This document shows, piece after piece, positions 34,752-43,436 of a DNA stretch of 64,000 nucleotides. The notes under the pieces are model-generated. The model ran no database searches and was not told the origin of the DNA. It saw only the letters and a list, made by a program, of their open reading frames with translations. This DNA is from an uncultured Clostridia bacterium. Its GTDB lineage: Bacteria; Bacillota; Clostridia; Christensenellales; UBA1242. The DNA is taken from positions 20,619 to 84,618 of the forward strand of contig CALWQM010000005.1 of the NCBI GenBank assembly GCA_944383685.1, read 5' to 3'. Position numbers and translations under genes: made by a program. The number at the start of each line of letters is the position of its first letter. Position 1 is the first letter of the stretch.

Positions 34752-35318
34752 ATGCCATTAAATGATTGCGTAAAAGAAGTTAAAGAAGAAATCAAAAAAG
34801 AATCTAAAAAAGATTTTAATGATATTGAAACAATCAATGTGAAAGCAGAGTCTTCACTTGAAATTTTTTCAGGCTATAATTATGATACAAACGAAGTTTT
34901 GAATCAAGAACTTGCAGGTTATCTTGTGGAAAGAGCAGAGACCATCCCTTTGAAAAGTAAATTGAGAATTAAAATTTTCACAAAGACAGATGTTGATGAA
35001 AAAGAAGTTGAAAATGCATATAGAAGCAAGTTTAAAAAAGAGTTTGAAGATTATGACAGAAAGCTGAAACAAAATGCAAGGTTTGCTTTTATTATGCTTC
35101 TGCTTGGTATTTTGTTTTTAGGATTTCTTATTTTGGAACAATATTTAATTGACGAAATGGTTTTGTCAATTATCTTAGAAATCGCTTCTTGGGTTTTCAT
35201 TTGGGAAGCAGTTGATGCATATTTTTTGCAACGGATACAGATTCGAGAAAAGCGTTTTCAAATGGCAAGGCTATATAAAGCAGAGTTTGAAATTGTTGAG
35301 ATAGATTTGAATAAATAA
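34752..35318 (+). CDS. Hypothetical two-helix membrane protein
   Basis: I do not recognise this 188-residue protein. Residues 1-105 are charged and rich in Lys and Glu. Two hydrophobic helices follow (about 108-130 and 136-155), separated by the short acidic turn YLIDE, and then a charged C-terminal segment with QRIQIREKRFQMARL. The second helix ends in SWVFIWEAVDAYF. GAGG lies upstream of the ATG at a suitable distance, and a TATAAT-like element lies near 34728. It appears to be a single-gene unit. Confidence 0.6.
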   Translation: MPLNDCVKEVKEEIKKESKKDFNDIETINVKAESSLEIFSGYNYDTNEVLNQELAGYLVERAETIPLKSKLRIKIFTKTDVDEKEVENAYRSKFKKEFEDYDRKLKQNARFAFIMLLLGILFLGFLILEQYLIDEMVLSIILEIASWVFIWEAVDAYFLQRIQIREKRFQMARLYKAEFEIVEIDLNK

Positions 35319-35328
35319 TTTTATGGTG

Positions 35329-35406
35329 CTTGAACAATTCAAGTTTATTAATCATATGCTGTTTTTATAATATTAAAATTTTAAATATTGGCTAGAAGTT
35401 TTCTAG
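35329..35406 (+). promoter_or_regulatory. Pair of 15-bp inverted repeats CTNGAA-N3-TTCNAG upstream of degV
   Basis: CTTGAA-CAA-TTCAAG (35329-35343) and CTAGAA-GTT-TTCTAG (35392-35406) are both perfect 6-3-6 palindromes that fit one consensus, 63 bp apart. The second lies 24 bp before the degV start. This pattern would suit a dimeric repressor. The regulator is unknown. Confidence 0.45.
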
Positions 35407-35429
35407 TGTTTTGTTTATTGGAGGTAAAA

Positions 35430-36260
35430 ATGAAATATCAAATTATTGTGGATAGTTGTGCAGATTTGGACAACAACCATCTTGATGGCACAGGTATAGG
35501 TTTAAAAATTGTTCCTTTAACAATCAATGTTGGGGATAAAGAATATGTTGATTTAGAAGGTGTTAATATTGATGAAATGTTAAACGAACTTAAAACACCT
35601 AAAATAAAAAGTTCAAGTGCTTGCCCAAGCCCAGAAAGTTTTGAAAGAGAATTTCAAAATGCAGAATACACTTTTGTGGTGACAATAACATCTAAACTTT
35701 CTGGATGTTACAACAGTGCATTATTGGCAGAAAACAACTATGCAGATTCTGCACATGTTCATGTTATAGACTCGAAAGCAGTTTCAGGAACTGAAATTTT
35801 GATTGTTGACAAGCTTGTGGAACTTATTAAAGCAGACCTTGATTTTGACACAATTGTGCATGAAATTGAAAAGTTTAGAGATAATTGCACACTACTGTTC
35901 TCACTTCAAAGATTTGACAACCTTGTCAACAATGGGCGTATGAGCAGGATTGCAGGAATTATTGCCAGCACAATTTCCTTAAAACCAATTTGCAAGGCTG
36001 TGGATGGCGAAATTAAAATAATTAAAAAGATAATTGGAAGTAAACAACTTTTTCCAAAAATTGCATGGATGATTAAAGATGAATTAAAGGGTGACACAAA
36101 CAGAAAAATAATAATAAGTCATTGCCATGGTGAGGAAGAAGCAAACATATTAAAAGAACAAATTGAGAAAATTTGTGAAGATAAAAATATTGTCATTATT
36201 CCTATGAAAGCCCTCACAAGTTACTATGCCCTTGAAAAAGGTGTTATTGTTTGTTTCTAA
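35430..36260 (+). CDS. DegV family fatty-acid-binding protein (FakB-like)
   Basis: The ATG at 35430 is chosen because GGAGG precedes it; the frame extends 14 codons upstream without a site. The protein has 276 residues. DegV signatures are VDSCADL at the N-terminus, SSACPSPESFEREF near 67-80, ITSKLSGCYNSA near 90 and NNGRMSRIAG near 166. FakB proteins bind a fatty acid and present it to the FakA kinase for phosphorylation and entry into phospholipid synthesis. No fakA is in the window. The two inverted repeats upstream are candidate operators. Confidence 0.88.
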   Translation: MKYQIIVDSCADLDNNHLDGTGIGLKIVPLTINVGDKEYVDLEGVNIDEMLNELKTPKIKSSSACPSPESFEREFQNAEYTFVVTITSKLSGCYNSALLAENNYADSAHVHVIDSKAVSGTEILIVDKLVELIKADLDFDTIVHEIEKFRDNCTLLFSLQRFDNLVNNGRMSRIAGIIASTISLKPICKAVDGEIKIIKKIIGSKQLFPKIAWMIKDELKGDTNRKIIISHCHGEEEANILKEQIEKICEDKNIVIIPMKALTSYYALEKGVIVCF

Positions 36261-36275
36261 ATTGCTTAAAATCCT

Positions 36276-36304
36276 TTGACAAATTTTTCTTAAAAGGTTA
36301 AAAT
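36276..36304 (+). promoter_or_regulatory. Sigma-A promoter for the 36.3 kb membrane-protein gene
   Basis: TTGACA (36276-36281) and TAAAAT (36299-36304) are separated by 17 bp, 25 bp before the ATG. Confidence 0.75.
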
Positions 36305-36328
36305 GAAAATAGTTAAAAGGAGAGGGAT

Positions 36329-36811
36329 ATGAAAGAAGGAATGAAAAAAGCACTTTTGACATTTGCTGCGGTTGTCTTTGCTGGCCTTACTTATGTTTTC
36401 TTTGCCGTTGAAAATGTTTTCATGGGCGAGGGAGATCACACAATTGGAACAACAGGTTTCGATTTGTATGAAGGCGGAAGTGACTTTATGAAAGCAATGC
36501 TTATCTTAACTTGCATTTTTGTTGGGCTTACAGTTTTGTTTGGGCTTATCAAACTTGTGACTGATTCCAAAATGGTTAAAAGCAAGTCCGCATCAAAGAT
36601 TGTTAATTTCATCTTTGTTGTAAGTGCAATTGCAATGGTTGTTTGTGCAGTGCTTTACACAATTGCAATCGCTTCAATGTGCAATGACACAACATTGGTT
36701 GGGGATTACAGACTTTTAAATCCAACAGTATGGTCACTTGTTTTGCTTGCTGTTTTTCCATTTATTGGACTTGTGCTTGGCATGTTTTCACTTCAAAGCA
36801 AAAAGAAGTAA
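36329..36811 (+). CDS. Hypothetical four-helix membrane protein
   Basis: I do not recognise this 160-residue protein. It has four hydrophobic stretches, at about residues 7-27, 54-76, 90-113 and 131-152, and an acidic, Gly-rich loop (GEGDHTIGTTGFDLYEGG) after the first helix. It ends in a short Lys-rich tail. AAAGGAGAGGG precedes the ATG, and a strong promoter and a terminator flank it, so it is a well-defined single-gene unit. Confidence 0.7.
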   Translation: MKEGMKKALLTFAAVVFAGLTYVFFAVENVFMGEGDHTIGTTGFDLYEGGSDFMKAMLILTCIFVGLTVLFGLIKLVTDSKMVKSKSASKIVNFIFVVSAIAMVVCAVLYTIAIASMCNDTTLVGDYRLLNPTVWSLVLLAVFPFIGLVLGMFSLQSKKK

Positions 36812-36817
36812 ATAACT

Positions 36818-36848
36818 AAAAACACATTGAAAATCAATGTGTTTTTTA
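36818..36848 (+). terminator. Rho-independent terminator
   Basis: AAAACACATTGA pairs with TCAATGTGTTTT over a three-base loop and is followed by a T tract. Confidence 0.9.
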
Positions 36849-36987
36849 TTGCAAATAAGATTAAATATGCATTAACAAGAAATTTTTATGAACCTATATA
36901 GTTAGTAATTATTAAATTGCAAAAGCTTTAATTTATTTTGTAATAACAAATTTAAGTGTTATAATAAAAAGAGGCGAAAGATAAATT

Positions 36988-37758
36988 ATGTTTGTTTGGT
37001 CAAAGGCAGAAGGAGTTGTTTTGCCAATTTCTTTATTGATTATACTTGTTTTAGCAGTGGGAACTTATTATATAACAAGAAACAAAAGTCAATTAATTAG
37101 ACAAATTCCACTTATGATTATTTCAACAATTATGTTGGCACTTGAAATTGCAAAGCAAATCATAAGCATTGTTAACGGTTATAGTTTATGGAGTATTCCA
37201 CTTCATTTTTGCAGTTTATTTCTTTATTTTTTTCCATTGGCAAGTTTTGCAAAAGGAAAATTAGGTGATTTTGGAAGAACAATGTCGTTTGCTTGTGGTA
37301 CTCTATTTCTTGTTTTGTTTTACATAAATCCAGGATCAATAATTGGGGATGCATGTGCAAATATCTTTACTTCTTTCTCGACTTTTCATACATTTATATA
37401 TCATCATTTGATAACTCTTTTTTATTTAGTTATGCTTTTATCAAAAATTTATAAGCCTACCATATTTGATTTTCTTTATGTTTTTATTGGCATCACAGTT
37501 TATGCAGTTGTTGCAATTCCACTTGCTCATATACTTAATGTTAACTTCTGTTCGCTTTTAACAAATGTTGTGCCATTCTTAGAAGCAATTAGGCTTCAAG
37601 TTGGGCAGGTTTTTTATACAATTTTTATGTATTTATGCGGAATAGGTGGTGGATTGCTTGCTGTTGGGCTTTCAAATTTGGTAAAATACTTAGTGAATAA
37701 AAATAAAAAGAAAAAAGATTCTTTTGAAATTATTATGCACACAATAAAACTTGATTAA
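36988..37758 (+). CDS. YwaF-like integral membrane protein, copy 2
   Basis: The 256-residue protein has seven or so hydrophobic helices. The shared signature IPLHFCSLFLY is near residue 73. A second His-rich segment, TFIYHHLITLFY, lies near 133, where the 33783 protein has HIESLLLHF. The C-terminus is Lys-rich and ends in DSFEIIMHTI. It lies 10 bp upstream of the third paralogue and probably forms an operon with it. The transport or enzymatic role is unknown. Confidence 0.65.
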   Translation: MFVWSKAEGVVLPISLLIILVLAVGTYYITRNKSQLIRQIPLMIISTIMLALEIAKQIISIVNGYSLWSIPLHFCSLFLYFFPLASFAKGKLGDFGRTMSFACGTLFLVLFYINPGSIIGDACANIFTSFSTFHTFIYHHLITLFYLVMLLSKIYKPTIFDFLYVFIGITVYAVVAIPLAHILNVNFCSLLTNVVPFLEAIRLQVGQVFYTIFMYLCGIGGGLLAVGLSNLVKYLVNKNKKKKDSFEIIMHTIKLD

Positions 37759-37768
37759 GGAGTGAAAA

Positions 37769-38662
37769 ATGAATTGGTTTGAAAAAATACTGGCAGGGCT
37801 TAATGGTAAAATGGAAACGCCTCTTGCCTATGGATGGTTCCATTTAATGTGTTGGTTTTTGGTTATTGTTTTGACAGTTATCTTGGTTATGCTGGCAATC
37901 AGGTATCGTAAAGACGATGCAAAAATTGCAAAAATAACCAGAATAGTTGTTTTAACTTATTCAATTTTAGGTATAATTCTTGAAATCTATAAACAACTTA
38001 ATTTTTCTTTTACTCCAACCGAATATGGTGGTGTTTGGGATTATCGTTGGTATGCTTTTCCTTTTCAATTTTGTTCCACTCCTATGTATATTGGGCTTAT
38101 TGCAGGGTGTCTTAAAAAAGGTAAATTTCAAGAATATTTATATTCATATTTAGCCACCTTTGCCTTGTTTGCGGGACTATGTGTTATGATTTATCCAGGT
38201 GATGTTTTCACAAGAACAGTCGGCTTAAACATTCAAACAATGGTTTGCCATGGTGGAATGGTTGTTATGGGAATTTATCTGTTGTTTTCTGGTATGGTCA
38301 AACTTGAATGGAAAACAATTTTCAAAGCATTGAGTGTTTTTGCTGTGCTTGTTTGCATTGCAGATGTGTTCAACATTATTTATCACTTTGCAGGTGGAAC
38401 AGAAACTTGCAATCTATTCCTTATAAGTCCATACTTCCCATGCACGTTGCCAATTCTCAGTATGATTTATGAAGTTGTGCCTTATCCTGTCTTTTTAATC
38501 ATTTATATCATTGGCTTTACACTTGCGGCTTTTGTTATGCTTGCAGTTGCCATTGGAATTGACAGGCTGATTAAACATAAGAAGAAAATCAAAGTTTGGC
38601 ATGGCTTAGAAGATGATGCTGTTATGGATAAAATTTTTGATGCTATGAAAAATTTAGAATAG
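37769..38662 (+). CDS. YwaF-like integral membrane protein, copy 3
   Basis: The protein has 297 residues and about seven helices. FPFQFCSTPMYIG near residue 92 is the equivalent of the PLHFC signature, with Gln in place of His. A loop follows at LKKGKFQEYLY, and a further His at MVCHGGMVVMG near 152. AAGGAG precedes the ATG in the 10-bp gap after copy 2, so the two are probably co-translated. Like copies 1 and 2 it ends in a charged tail (MDKIFDAMKNL). The function is unknown. Confidence 0.65.
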   Translation: MNWFEKILAGLNGKMETPLAYGWFHLMCWFLVIVLTVILVMLAIRYRKDDAKIAKITRIVVLTYSILGIILEIYKQLNFSFTPTEYGGVWDYRWYAFPFQFCSTPMYIGLIAGCLKKGKFQEYLYSYLATFALFAGLCVMIYPGDVFTRTVGLNIQTMVCHGGMVVMGIYLLFSGMVKLEWKTIFKALSVFAVLVCIADVFNIIYHFAGGTETCNLFLISPYFPCTLPILSMIYEVVPYPVFLIIYIIGFTLAAFVMLAVAIGIDRLIKHKKKIKVWHGLEDDAVMDKIFDAMKNLE

Positions 38663-38730
38663 TTGATAAACAATAATATATAAAAATTAAATTTTACTAT
38701 TAAAGATTTTAAATTTAAAGTTTGAATTAG

Positions 38731-38768
38731 AAAAAAGGATAGATATTAATTACTCTATCCTTTTAATT
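38731..38768. terminator. Bidirectional terminator between copy 3 and the lipoprotein gene
   Basis: AAAGGATAGA pairs with TCTATCCTTT around an AT-rich loop, with A and T tracts on both sides. It lies between convergent genes. Confidence 0.75.
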
Positions 38769-38779
38769 TTACGATTATT

Positions 38780-39712
38780 TTATAACGCAATGGTTTCGGT
38801 AAATCCATTTTTATATTCAAACAAATATCCTGTTTCTAAAACTGTAATAGTAAAGGTTTCTTTAATTTCATTTTCGTTTGTTGAATTTTTAACTTCAACA
38901 CTATATTTATTTGGATTATTATTATATTGTGTCAATTCATATTTAACTTCACTTTTAATCTCTGTAGAATTATCTATGAATTCAAGCTCCAATTTTTTTT
39001 CAGATCTTTCATTTTCATATTCTACTTCTGTTTTATTTAACAATCTATTGTTTTTGTAAATAGAATATTCATATTCAATTTCATCATTTTCAGCACTATG
39101 TTCGATTTCCACATAATCATTTGGAGTATCCATTGACCAAGTTTTAAATTCAATAGAAACCTCAGTTTCTCTTCCTTCCTTTTCATACTCTCTCATACCT
39201 GACACATTAAAGGTTTCATTTCCAACTGTAATTACTCCTTCAAGTGTTGTGTTTATTTCAAGTTCAATTTCATTATCATCAATTTCTTCTTTTGTTTCTG
39301 TATTTATTTCTTTATAATACATAACAAAAGTTTCTGTTTCTCCAGTGATTGTAGGGATACTCATTGTCATTTTAAGATTATATGTTCCATAATATTCATC
39401 GTTTTCTGTGACTTCACCATTTGAAAAATAATCATTCCCACTTGATAATAGACCTTGAAACATATCCATATAACTTGCTATGCTGTTAACATCTGTTTCA
39501 CTTATAGTTGAAGGTCGTGAAACTTCGTTCATTGAACTTAAACTTTGTGTTCCAGATTCTTGTAAATAACTTACACTTGAAACAGCTGCCATAGCATAAA
39601 AATTCTGAGCATCAATGTTAGATTGATTTTCTCCACAACAACCCGCAGAAATCACACCAACTGAAGCAACCATTGCACATGCCAGTCCAAACCCTAAAAG
39701 CTTTTTTTTCAT
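38780..39712 (-). CDS. Predicted secreted lipoprotein
   Basis: The 310-residue protein has a signal peptide with Lys2-4, a hydrophobic stretch and a lipobox-like SAGC with Cys25; Ser at -3 is less usual than Leu. The mature part is acidic, rich in Glu, Asn, Thr and Tyr, and appears to be beta-strand-rich with alternating ELEI/YEYSI patterns. No Pfam-type domain is recognised. It is probably anchored to the outer face of the cytoplasmic membrane. A GGAGG site precedes the ATG. Confidence 0.7.
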   Translation of the reverse strand: MKKKLLGFGLACAMVASVGVISAGCCGENQSNIDAQNFYAMAAVSSVSYLQESGTQSLSSMNEVSRPSTISETDVNSIASYMDMFQGLLSSGNDYFSNGEVTENDEYYGTYNLKMTMSIPTITGETETFVMYYKEINTETKEEIDDNEIELEINTTLEGVITVGNETFNVSGMREYEKEGRETEVSIEFKTWSMDTPNDYVEIEHSAENDEIEYEYSIYKNNRLLNKTEVEYENERSEKKLELEFIDNSTEIKSEVKYELTQYNNNPNKYSVEVKNSTNENEIKETFTITVLETGYLFEYKNGFTETIAL

Positions 39713-39821
39713 AAAATATCCTCCTTATAATTTTATAACATATTTATTTTCATTTGGTCAACTAAATAAACATACACAAGATTATATAAAGAATGATTGA
39801 AACATAAAAAATATAAAAAGT

Positions 39822-39862
39822 AAAAAGATAGTGTTTTAAAATGATTACACTATCTTTTTATT
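39822..39862. terminator. Terminator of the DUF2188 gene
   Basis: AAAAGATAGTGT pairs with ACACTATCTTTT, with T tracts in both orientations. No gene is upstream on the plus strand, so it probably serves the minus-strand gene ending at 39942. Confidence 0.7.
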
Positions 39863-39941
39863 AAAATTTAACAAATGATATGTTTTATTTTAAATATTTA
39901 TGTACAGACTTAAAGACTTTTTTATGATAATATAAAATTAA

Positions 39942-40355
39942 TTATTTTTTCTTTTGGAACTTACCATCTTTTTTATGTACTATAACTTTTAAATTTTGAG
40001 ACTCACAAAGTTCTTTAACTCGTTTAAGAGCTTCTTCTTTTGTTGGGTAAGAGGTTATAACTCTCTTTGCTCCATCTTTCTTAATTTGCCAAGTTTTATC
40101 TTCTTTGTTGTAAATAACTCTGTAAACACCCTTCTTTTCTTTTTGTTCCACTTTTTCCTCCTTATCTTCTTTTGGAGTTTTGTTTTCCTTTGTTTTAACT
40201 GTTTTTGCAGCAGTCTTTTTTTGTTTTGTTTCTTTCACAGTTTTTTCTTCTTCTTTTACGGAACTATCGTTTTCTTTTTCTTCAACTTCTTGTGTTTGTG
40301 CCTTTTCAATTTTTTCTTCGTTTTTAGATTTCTTTTTCTTTCCAAATAACCACAT
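39942..40355 (-). CDS. DUF2188 domain protein with charged N-terminal tail
   Basis: The protein has 137 residues. Residues 1-75 are a Lys/Glu/Thr low-complexity region. The last 60 match DUF2188: a strand around VYRVIYNKEDKTWQIKK, the ITSYPTKEEALKRVKEL helix and a KVIVHKKDGKF end. DUF2188 is small, about 55-60 residues, and of unknown function. The tail resembles the N-terminus of the lipase encoded at 27068-28519. AAGGAG lies upstream of the ATG. Confidence 0.75.
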   Translation of the reverse strand: MWLFGKKKKSKNEEKIEKAQTQEVEEKENDSSVKEEEKTVKETKQKKTAAKTVKTKENKTPKEDKEEKVEQKEKKGVYRVIYNKEDKTWQIKKDGAKRVITSYPTKEEALKRVKELCESQNLKVIVHKKDGKFQKKK

Positions 40356-40430
40356 ATTTTTTTCTCCTTATATTAATAATTATATAACTTTTTGTTTGAA
40401 AAATCAATAGCTATTTATCATTAAAAAAAT

Positions 40431-40814
40431 TTAATTTTCATATAAGGCTTCATAAATTTCTTTTGCAGTGTTGATTGCTTTAAAAAGGTTTTTAATTGCA
40501 ATATTTTTCACAAGGTCTTCACTTGCAGAAAGATAGGAACCTAAATACATTGAAATTTGATTTAATGCTTTAATTAATTCCATATTATTTGGATAATCAT
40601 AGTCATTGGTTTCTTGAATATTTTCACCAATAACCTCTTCAATTTCTTTAAAGCAATCTTTGATTAATGCTTTCATTAAAATTTGACCATTTTTACTGTA
40701 TTTTTGAGATTCTTGAATTTCTCCATCATTAACCATCATTTCACATTTTATGAAAGAGTCACATGCATTTGCTGTGGTCTCTAAAAGTTCAGCGATGATA
40801 TCTAAATTTGCCAT
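40431..40814 (-). CDS. Hypothetical helical protein
   Basis: The start is moved to the ATG at 40814 (MANLDIIAELLE) because GGAGG lies five bases before it. The 127-residue protein appears all-helical, with regular leucine and isoleucine spacing. It has no signal peptide or membrane segment. I do not recognise a family. It could be a small cytoplasmic four-helix bundle. It is divergent from the mscS-dinB operon. Confidence 0.55.
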   Translation of the reverse strand: MANLDIIAELLETTANACDSFIKCEMMVNDGEIQESQKYSKNGQILMKALIKDCFKEIEEVIGENIQETNDYDYPNNMELIKALNQISMYLGSYLSASEDLVKNIAIKNLFKAINTAKEIYEALYEN

Positions 40815-40901
40815 TTTTGCCTCCAATATTTTCTTTTTCAATTATAACAATTTTTAAAATTTTTTCAAAGTATATATTAATTAATTTTTATTTTATATTA
40901 A

Positions 40902-40930
40902 TTGACTTAAAAAAATAAGAGAGTTATAAT
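40902..40930 (+). promoter_or_regulatory. Promoter of the mscS-dinB operon
   Basis: TTGACT (40902-40907) and TATAAT (40925-40930) are separated by 17 bp, 22 bp before the mscS start. Confidence 0.75.
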
Positions 40931-40951
40931 TTCTCCAAAGGAGTACAAAAG

Positions 40952-42046
40952 ATGGATTGGGGAAAAATTTGGGATGACATTGTTAACTATTTTTCAACTA
41001 ATGCTTGGAACATTTTATTTTTCTTTGTCATTTTAATTTTAGGTATCATAATCATTAAAATTTTGCTTACAGTGATAAGAAAGGTTTTAAGCAAAACCAA
41101 GATGGAAAAAATTGCACAGCAATTTATCTGCACAACGATTAAATTTTGCTTGTGGCTTGTTTTGATATTACTTTTGTTAAGTCAAATAGGTATTGAGATT
41201 ACAGGTATTTTGACAACAATAAGTGCACTTATTCTTGCTGTTGGTATGGCACTTGAAAGTAACATGGCAAACCTTGCAAATGGCATTGTTATGGTTTCTA
41301 ACCACATGTTTAAAAAGGGTGATTACATAATTGTTGATGGAGTTGAGGGGAACATCACAGACATCAATTTCCTTTTCACAACTCTCATGACTTCGGATAA
41401 TAAAAAGGTGACAATTCCAAACTCAACTTTGGTTAACAGCAGTGTTTCAAACTTGGGCGCAAATCCAAAAAGGAGAGTTGATTTCACATTTTCAGTTGCC
41501 TATGAAAGTGATGTTGAGCTTGTTAAAAAAATTGTTATTGCTGTGATGAAGAGTGATGGCAGAGTTTATCTTGCCCCAGAACCATTTTGCCGCCTTAAAA
41601 CAATGAATGCATCAAGTTTGGATTTCTTCGCAAATTGCTGGTGTGACAATGAAGATTATTGGGATGTTTATTATTATGTTATGGAATGGGTTTATAACGA
41701 GTTTAAACGAAACAAAATTTCTGTTCCATACAATCAACTTGAAGTTAGGGAACGCAAAGATAAAGTGCCAAACATTGTTATTGGAAAAGCTTTACCAAAA
41801 CGAGTTGAAAAAATTAGACCAGAAAAGAAGCTAGATATGTTAACTTCTTGGAAGGTTAAAATGACCAGGAAGGAAAGAAAACAAGAGAAGAAAAAGAATA
41901 AAAAATTAAAAAAGCTTGAACAAACAGAAAATCAAAACTTTGACGAAGCGGATACACAAAATAAAACTGTTGAAGAAGTGAATACAGTTGAAGTAAAAGA
42001 AGCTGAGACAAAGAAAAATCCAAAAAAAGATAAGAAAAAAGCATGA
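40952..42046 (+). CDS. mscS: Mechanosensitive channel of the MscS family
   Basis: This 364-residue protein opens on membrane tension and releases solutes during osmotic down-shock. Three N-terminal helices lie at about 18-42, 62-86 and 92-118. The third has the Ala/Gly-rich pore pattern (AVGMALESNMANLANGIVMV). The beta domain follows, with FKKGDYIIVDGVEG and VTIPNSTLVNSSVSN typical of the family. The last 75 residues are a charged, Lys/Glu-rich tail not needed in short MscS proteins. The stop overlaps the dinB start by four bases (ATGA), so the two are translationally coupled. Confidence 0.93.
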   Translation: MDWGKIWDDIVNYFSTNAWNILFFFVILILGIIIIKILLTVIRKVLSKTKMEKIAQQFICTTIKFCLWLVLILLLLSQIGIEITGILTTISALILAVGMALESNMANLANGIVMVSNHMFKKGDYIIVDGVEGNITDINFLFTTLMTSDNKKVTIPNSTLVNSSVSNLGANPKRRVDFTFSVAYESDVELVKKIVIAVMKSDGRVYLAPEPFCRLKTMNASSLDFFANCWCDNEDYWDVYYYVMEWVYNEFKRNKISVPYNQLEVRERKDKVPNIVIGKALPKRVEKIRPEKKLDMLTSWKVKMTRKERKQEKKKNKKLKKLEQTENQNFDEADTQNKTVEEVNTVEVKEAETKKNPKKDKKKA

Positions 42047-43266
42047 GTGAACTAAGAGCCATTTTGCATTGCGACTTGAACAATTTTTATGCAAGTTGCG
42101 AATGTTTAATTAACAAGGAACTTAAAGGAAAGCCTGTTGCTGTTGGTGGGAATGAAGAAGACAGGCACGGTGTGATTGTGGCGGCAAACTATGAGGCAAA
42201 AAAATTTGGTGTGCGTTGTGGAGTTACCACATATCAAGCAAAGAAACTTTGCCCAGAGATACAAATTTGTCAACCACATTTTGAAGTGTATAACAAATAT
42301 TCAAAACTTGTTAGAAATATTTATGAAGAATATACCGACCAAGTGGAAGTGTTTTCAATTGACGAATGTTGGCTTGATGTTACACACAGCAAAATTTTTG
42401 GAAATCCAATTAAAATCGCTAATGAAATAAGGGAAAGAGTGAAAAAGGAAATCGGGCTGACAATTTCAGTTGGGGTGAGTTTTAATAAGACCTTTGCAAA
42501 AATTGGAAGTGATTTGAAAAAGCCAGATGCAACAACTGTTATCACACAAGAAAATTTCAAACAAAAGGTTTGGAATTTGCCAATTGGATACATGTTTGGT
42601 GTTGGAAGAAAAAGTCAGGAAAAACTTTTAAAACTTGGAATCAACACAATAGGAGATTTGGCAAACACAGATAAAGAATTTTTAAGCAAGGAATTTGGAA
42701 AGGTTGGCGAAGAACTTTATCTTAAAGCAAATGGGCTGGACAATGATGAAGTTGGATATGTTACTGATGAAGTTATGCCCAAAAGCATTGGTAACAGTTC
42801 AACTTTTTATAAAGACTTGACAACTAAAAAAGAAATTGAACTTGCGTTCACAGTTATTGCAGAAAGTGTTGTGGAACGCATGATAAAAAAAGGAATTGAG
42901 CATGCAAGAACAGTGGCAATAGTTGTAAGGGACAGCGATTTAAAATTCTACCAAAGGCAAACCAAAATTCAGCCATGCAGAAGCAGTGAGATTTTTGCAA
43001 AAACTGCAATAAAATTGTTTTATGAAAGTTTTTCAAACATAAAAAAAGTGAGATTGCTGGGAATTTCTGTAAGTGGTTTTCAAGAGGAAAATCAGCTCAG
43101 TATGTTTGACAGTGCAGGAAACAAAGATGTGCTTGATGAAGTTATGCTTAAAATTAGAGATAAGTTTGGACATAATATAATCAAAAGAGGTAATGCCTTA
43201 GTTGATGAAAAAATTGCAAAATCAATGGATCGTGTTCAGTTAGATAAACTTAATAAGGATGAATAA
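42043..43266 (+). CDS. dinB: Y-family DNA polymerase IV
   Basis: This 407-residue protein is a translesion polymerase. Motif CDLNNFYASCE at residues 9-19 holds the first metal-binding Asp and the steric gate region. FSIDECWLDV near 107 holds the catalytic Asp-Glu pair. Thumb and little-finger regions follow, with a VGRKSQEKLLKLGI helix-hairpin-helix near 188. Coupling to mscS is unusual. No LexA-type box is evident upstream. It has a typical Pol IV length but no clear clamp-binding peptide that I can pick out with confidence. Confidence 0.93.
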   Translation: MSELRAILHCDLNNFYASCECLINKELKGKPVAVGGNEEDRHGVIVAANYEAKKFGVRCGVTTYQAKKLCPEIQICQPHFEVYNKYSKLVRNIYEEYTDQVEVFSIDECWLDVTHSKIFGNPIKIANEIRERVKKEIGLTISVGVSFNKTFAKIGSDLKKPDATTVITQENFKQKVWNLPIGYMFGVGRKSQEKLLKLGINTIGDLANTDKEFLSKEFGKVGEELYLKANGLDNDEVGYVTDEVMPKSIGNSSTFYKDLTTKKEIELAFTVIAESVVERMIKKGIEHARTVAIVVRDSDLKFYQRQTKIQPCRSSEIFAKTAIKLFYESFSNIKKVRLLGISVSGFQEENQLSMFDSAGNKDVLDEVMLKIRDKFGHNIIKRGNALVDEKIAKSMDRVQLDKLNKDE

Positions 43267-43287
43267 ACCACTTGTAAATTGTGTATT

Positions 43288-43403
43288 TGTGGATAACTTA
43301 TTTGCTTATTTTTAAGGAAAAACAAAATTTTTAAACAAAAAGTGTTTGATGATTTAAAATTTTCAACTTTTACTAAAATTAGAAGCCAGGTTTATGTGGA
43401 TAA
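43288..43403 (-). promoter_or_regulatory. Two DnaA-box consensus 9-mers in the dinB-C69 intergenic region
   Basis: TGTGGATAA occurs at 43288-43296 and 43395-43403. Both are exact matches to the DnaA box TTATCCACA on the minus strand, 107 bp apart in a 170-bp gene-free stretch. No dnaA, dnaN or AT-rich unwinding region specific to oriC is seen, so a regulatory or titration role is more likely than an origin. Confidence 0.45.
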
Positions 43404-43436
43404 GTTTTAAAACATAATTTAAAGGAGGATAAAATT

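Noticed and set aside
43267-43436. Replication origin at the DnaA-box pair
   Set aside because: No dnaA, dnaN, rpmH, parAB or gyrase genes are nearby, and only two boxes are present.
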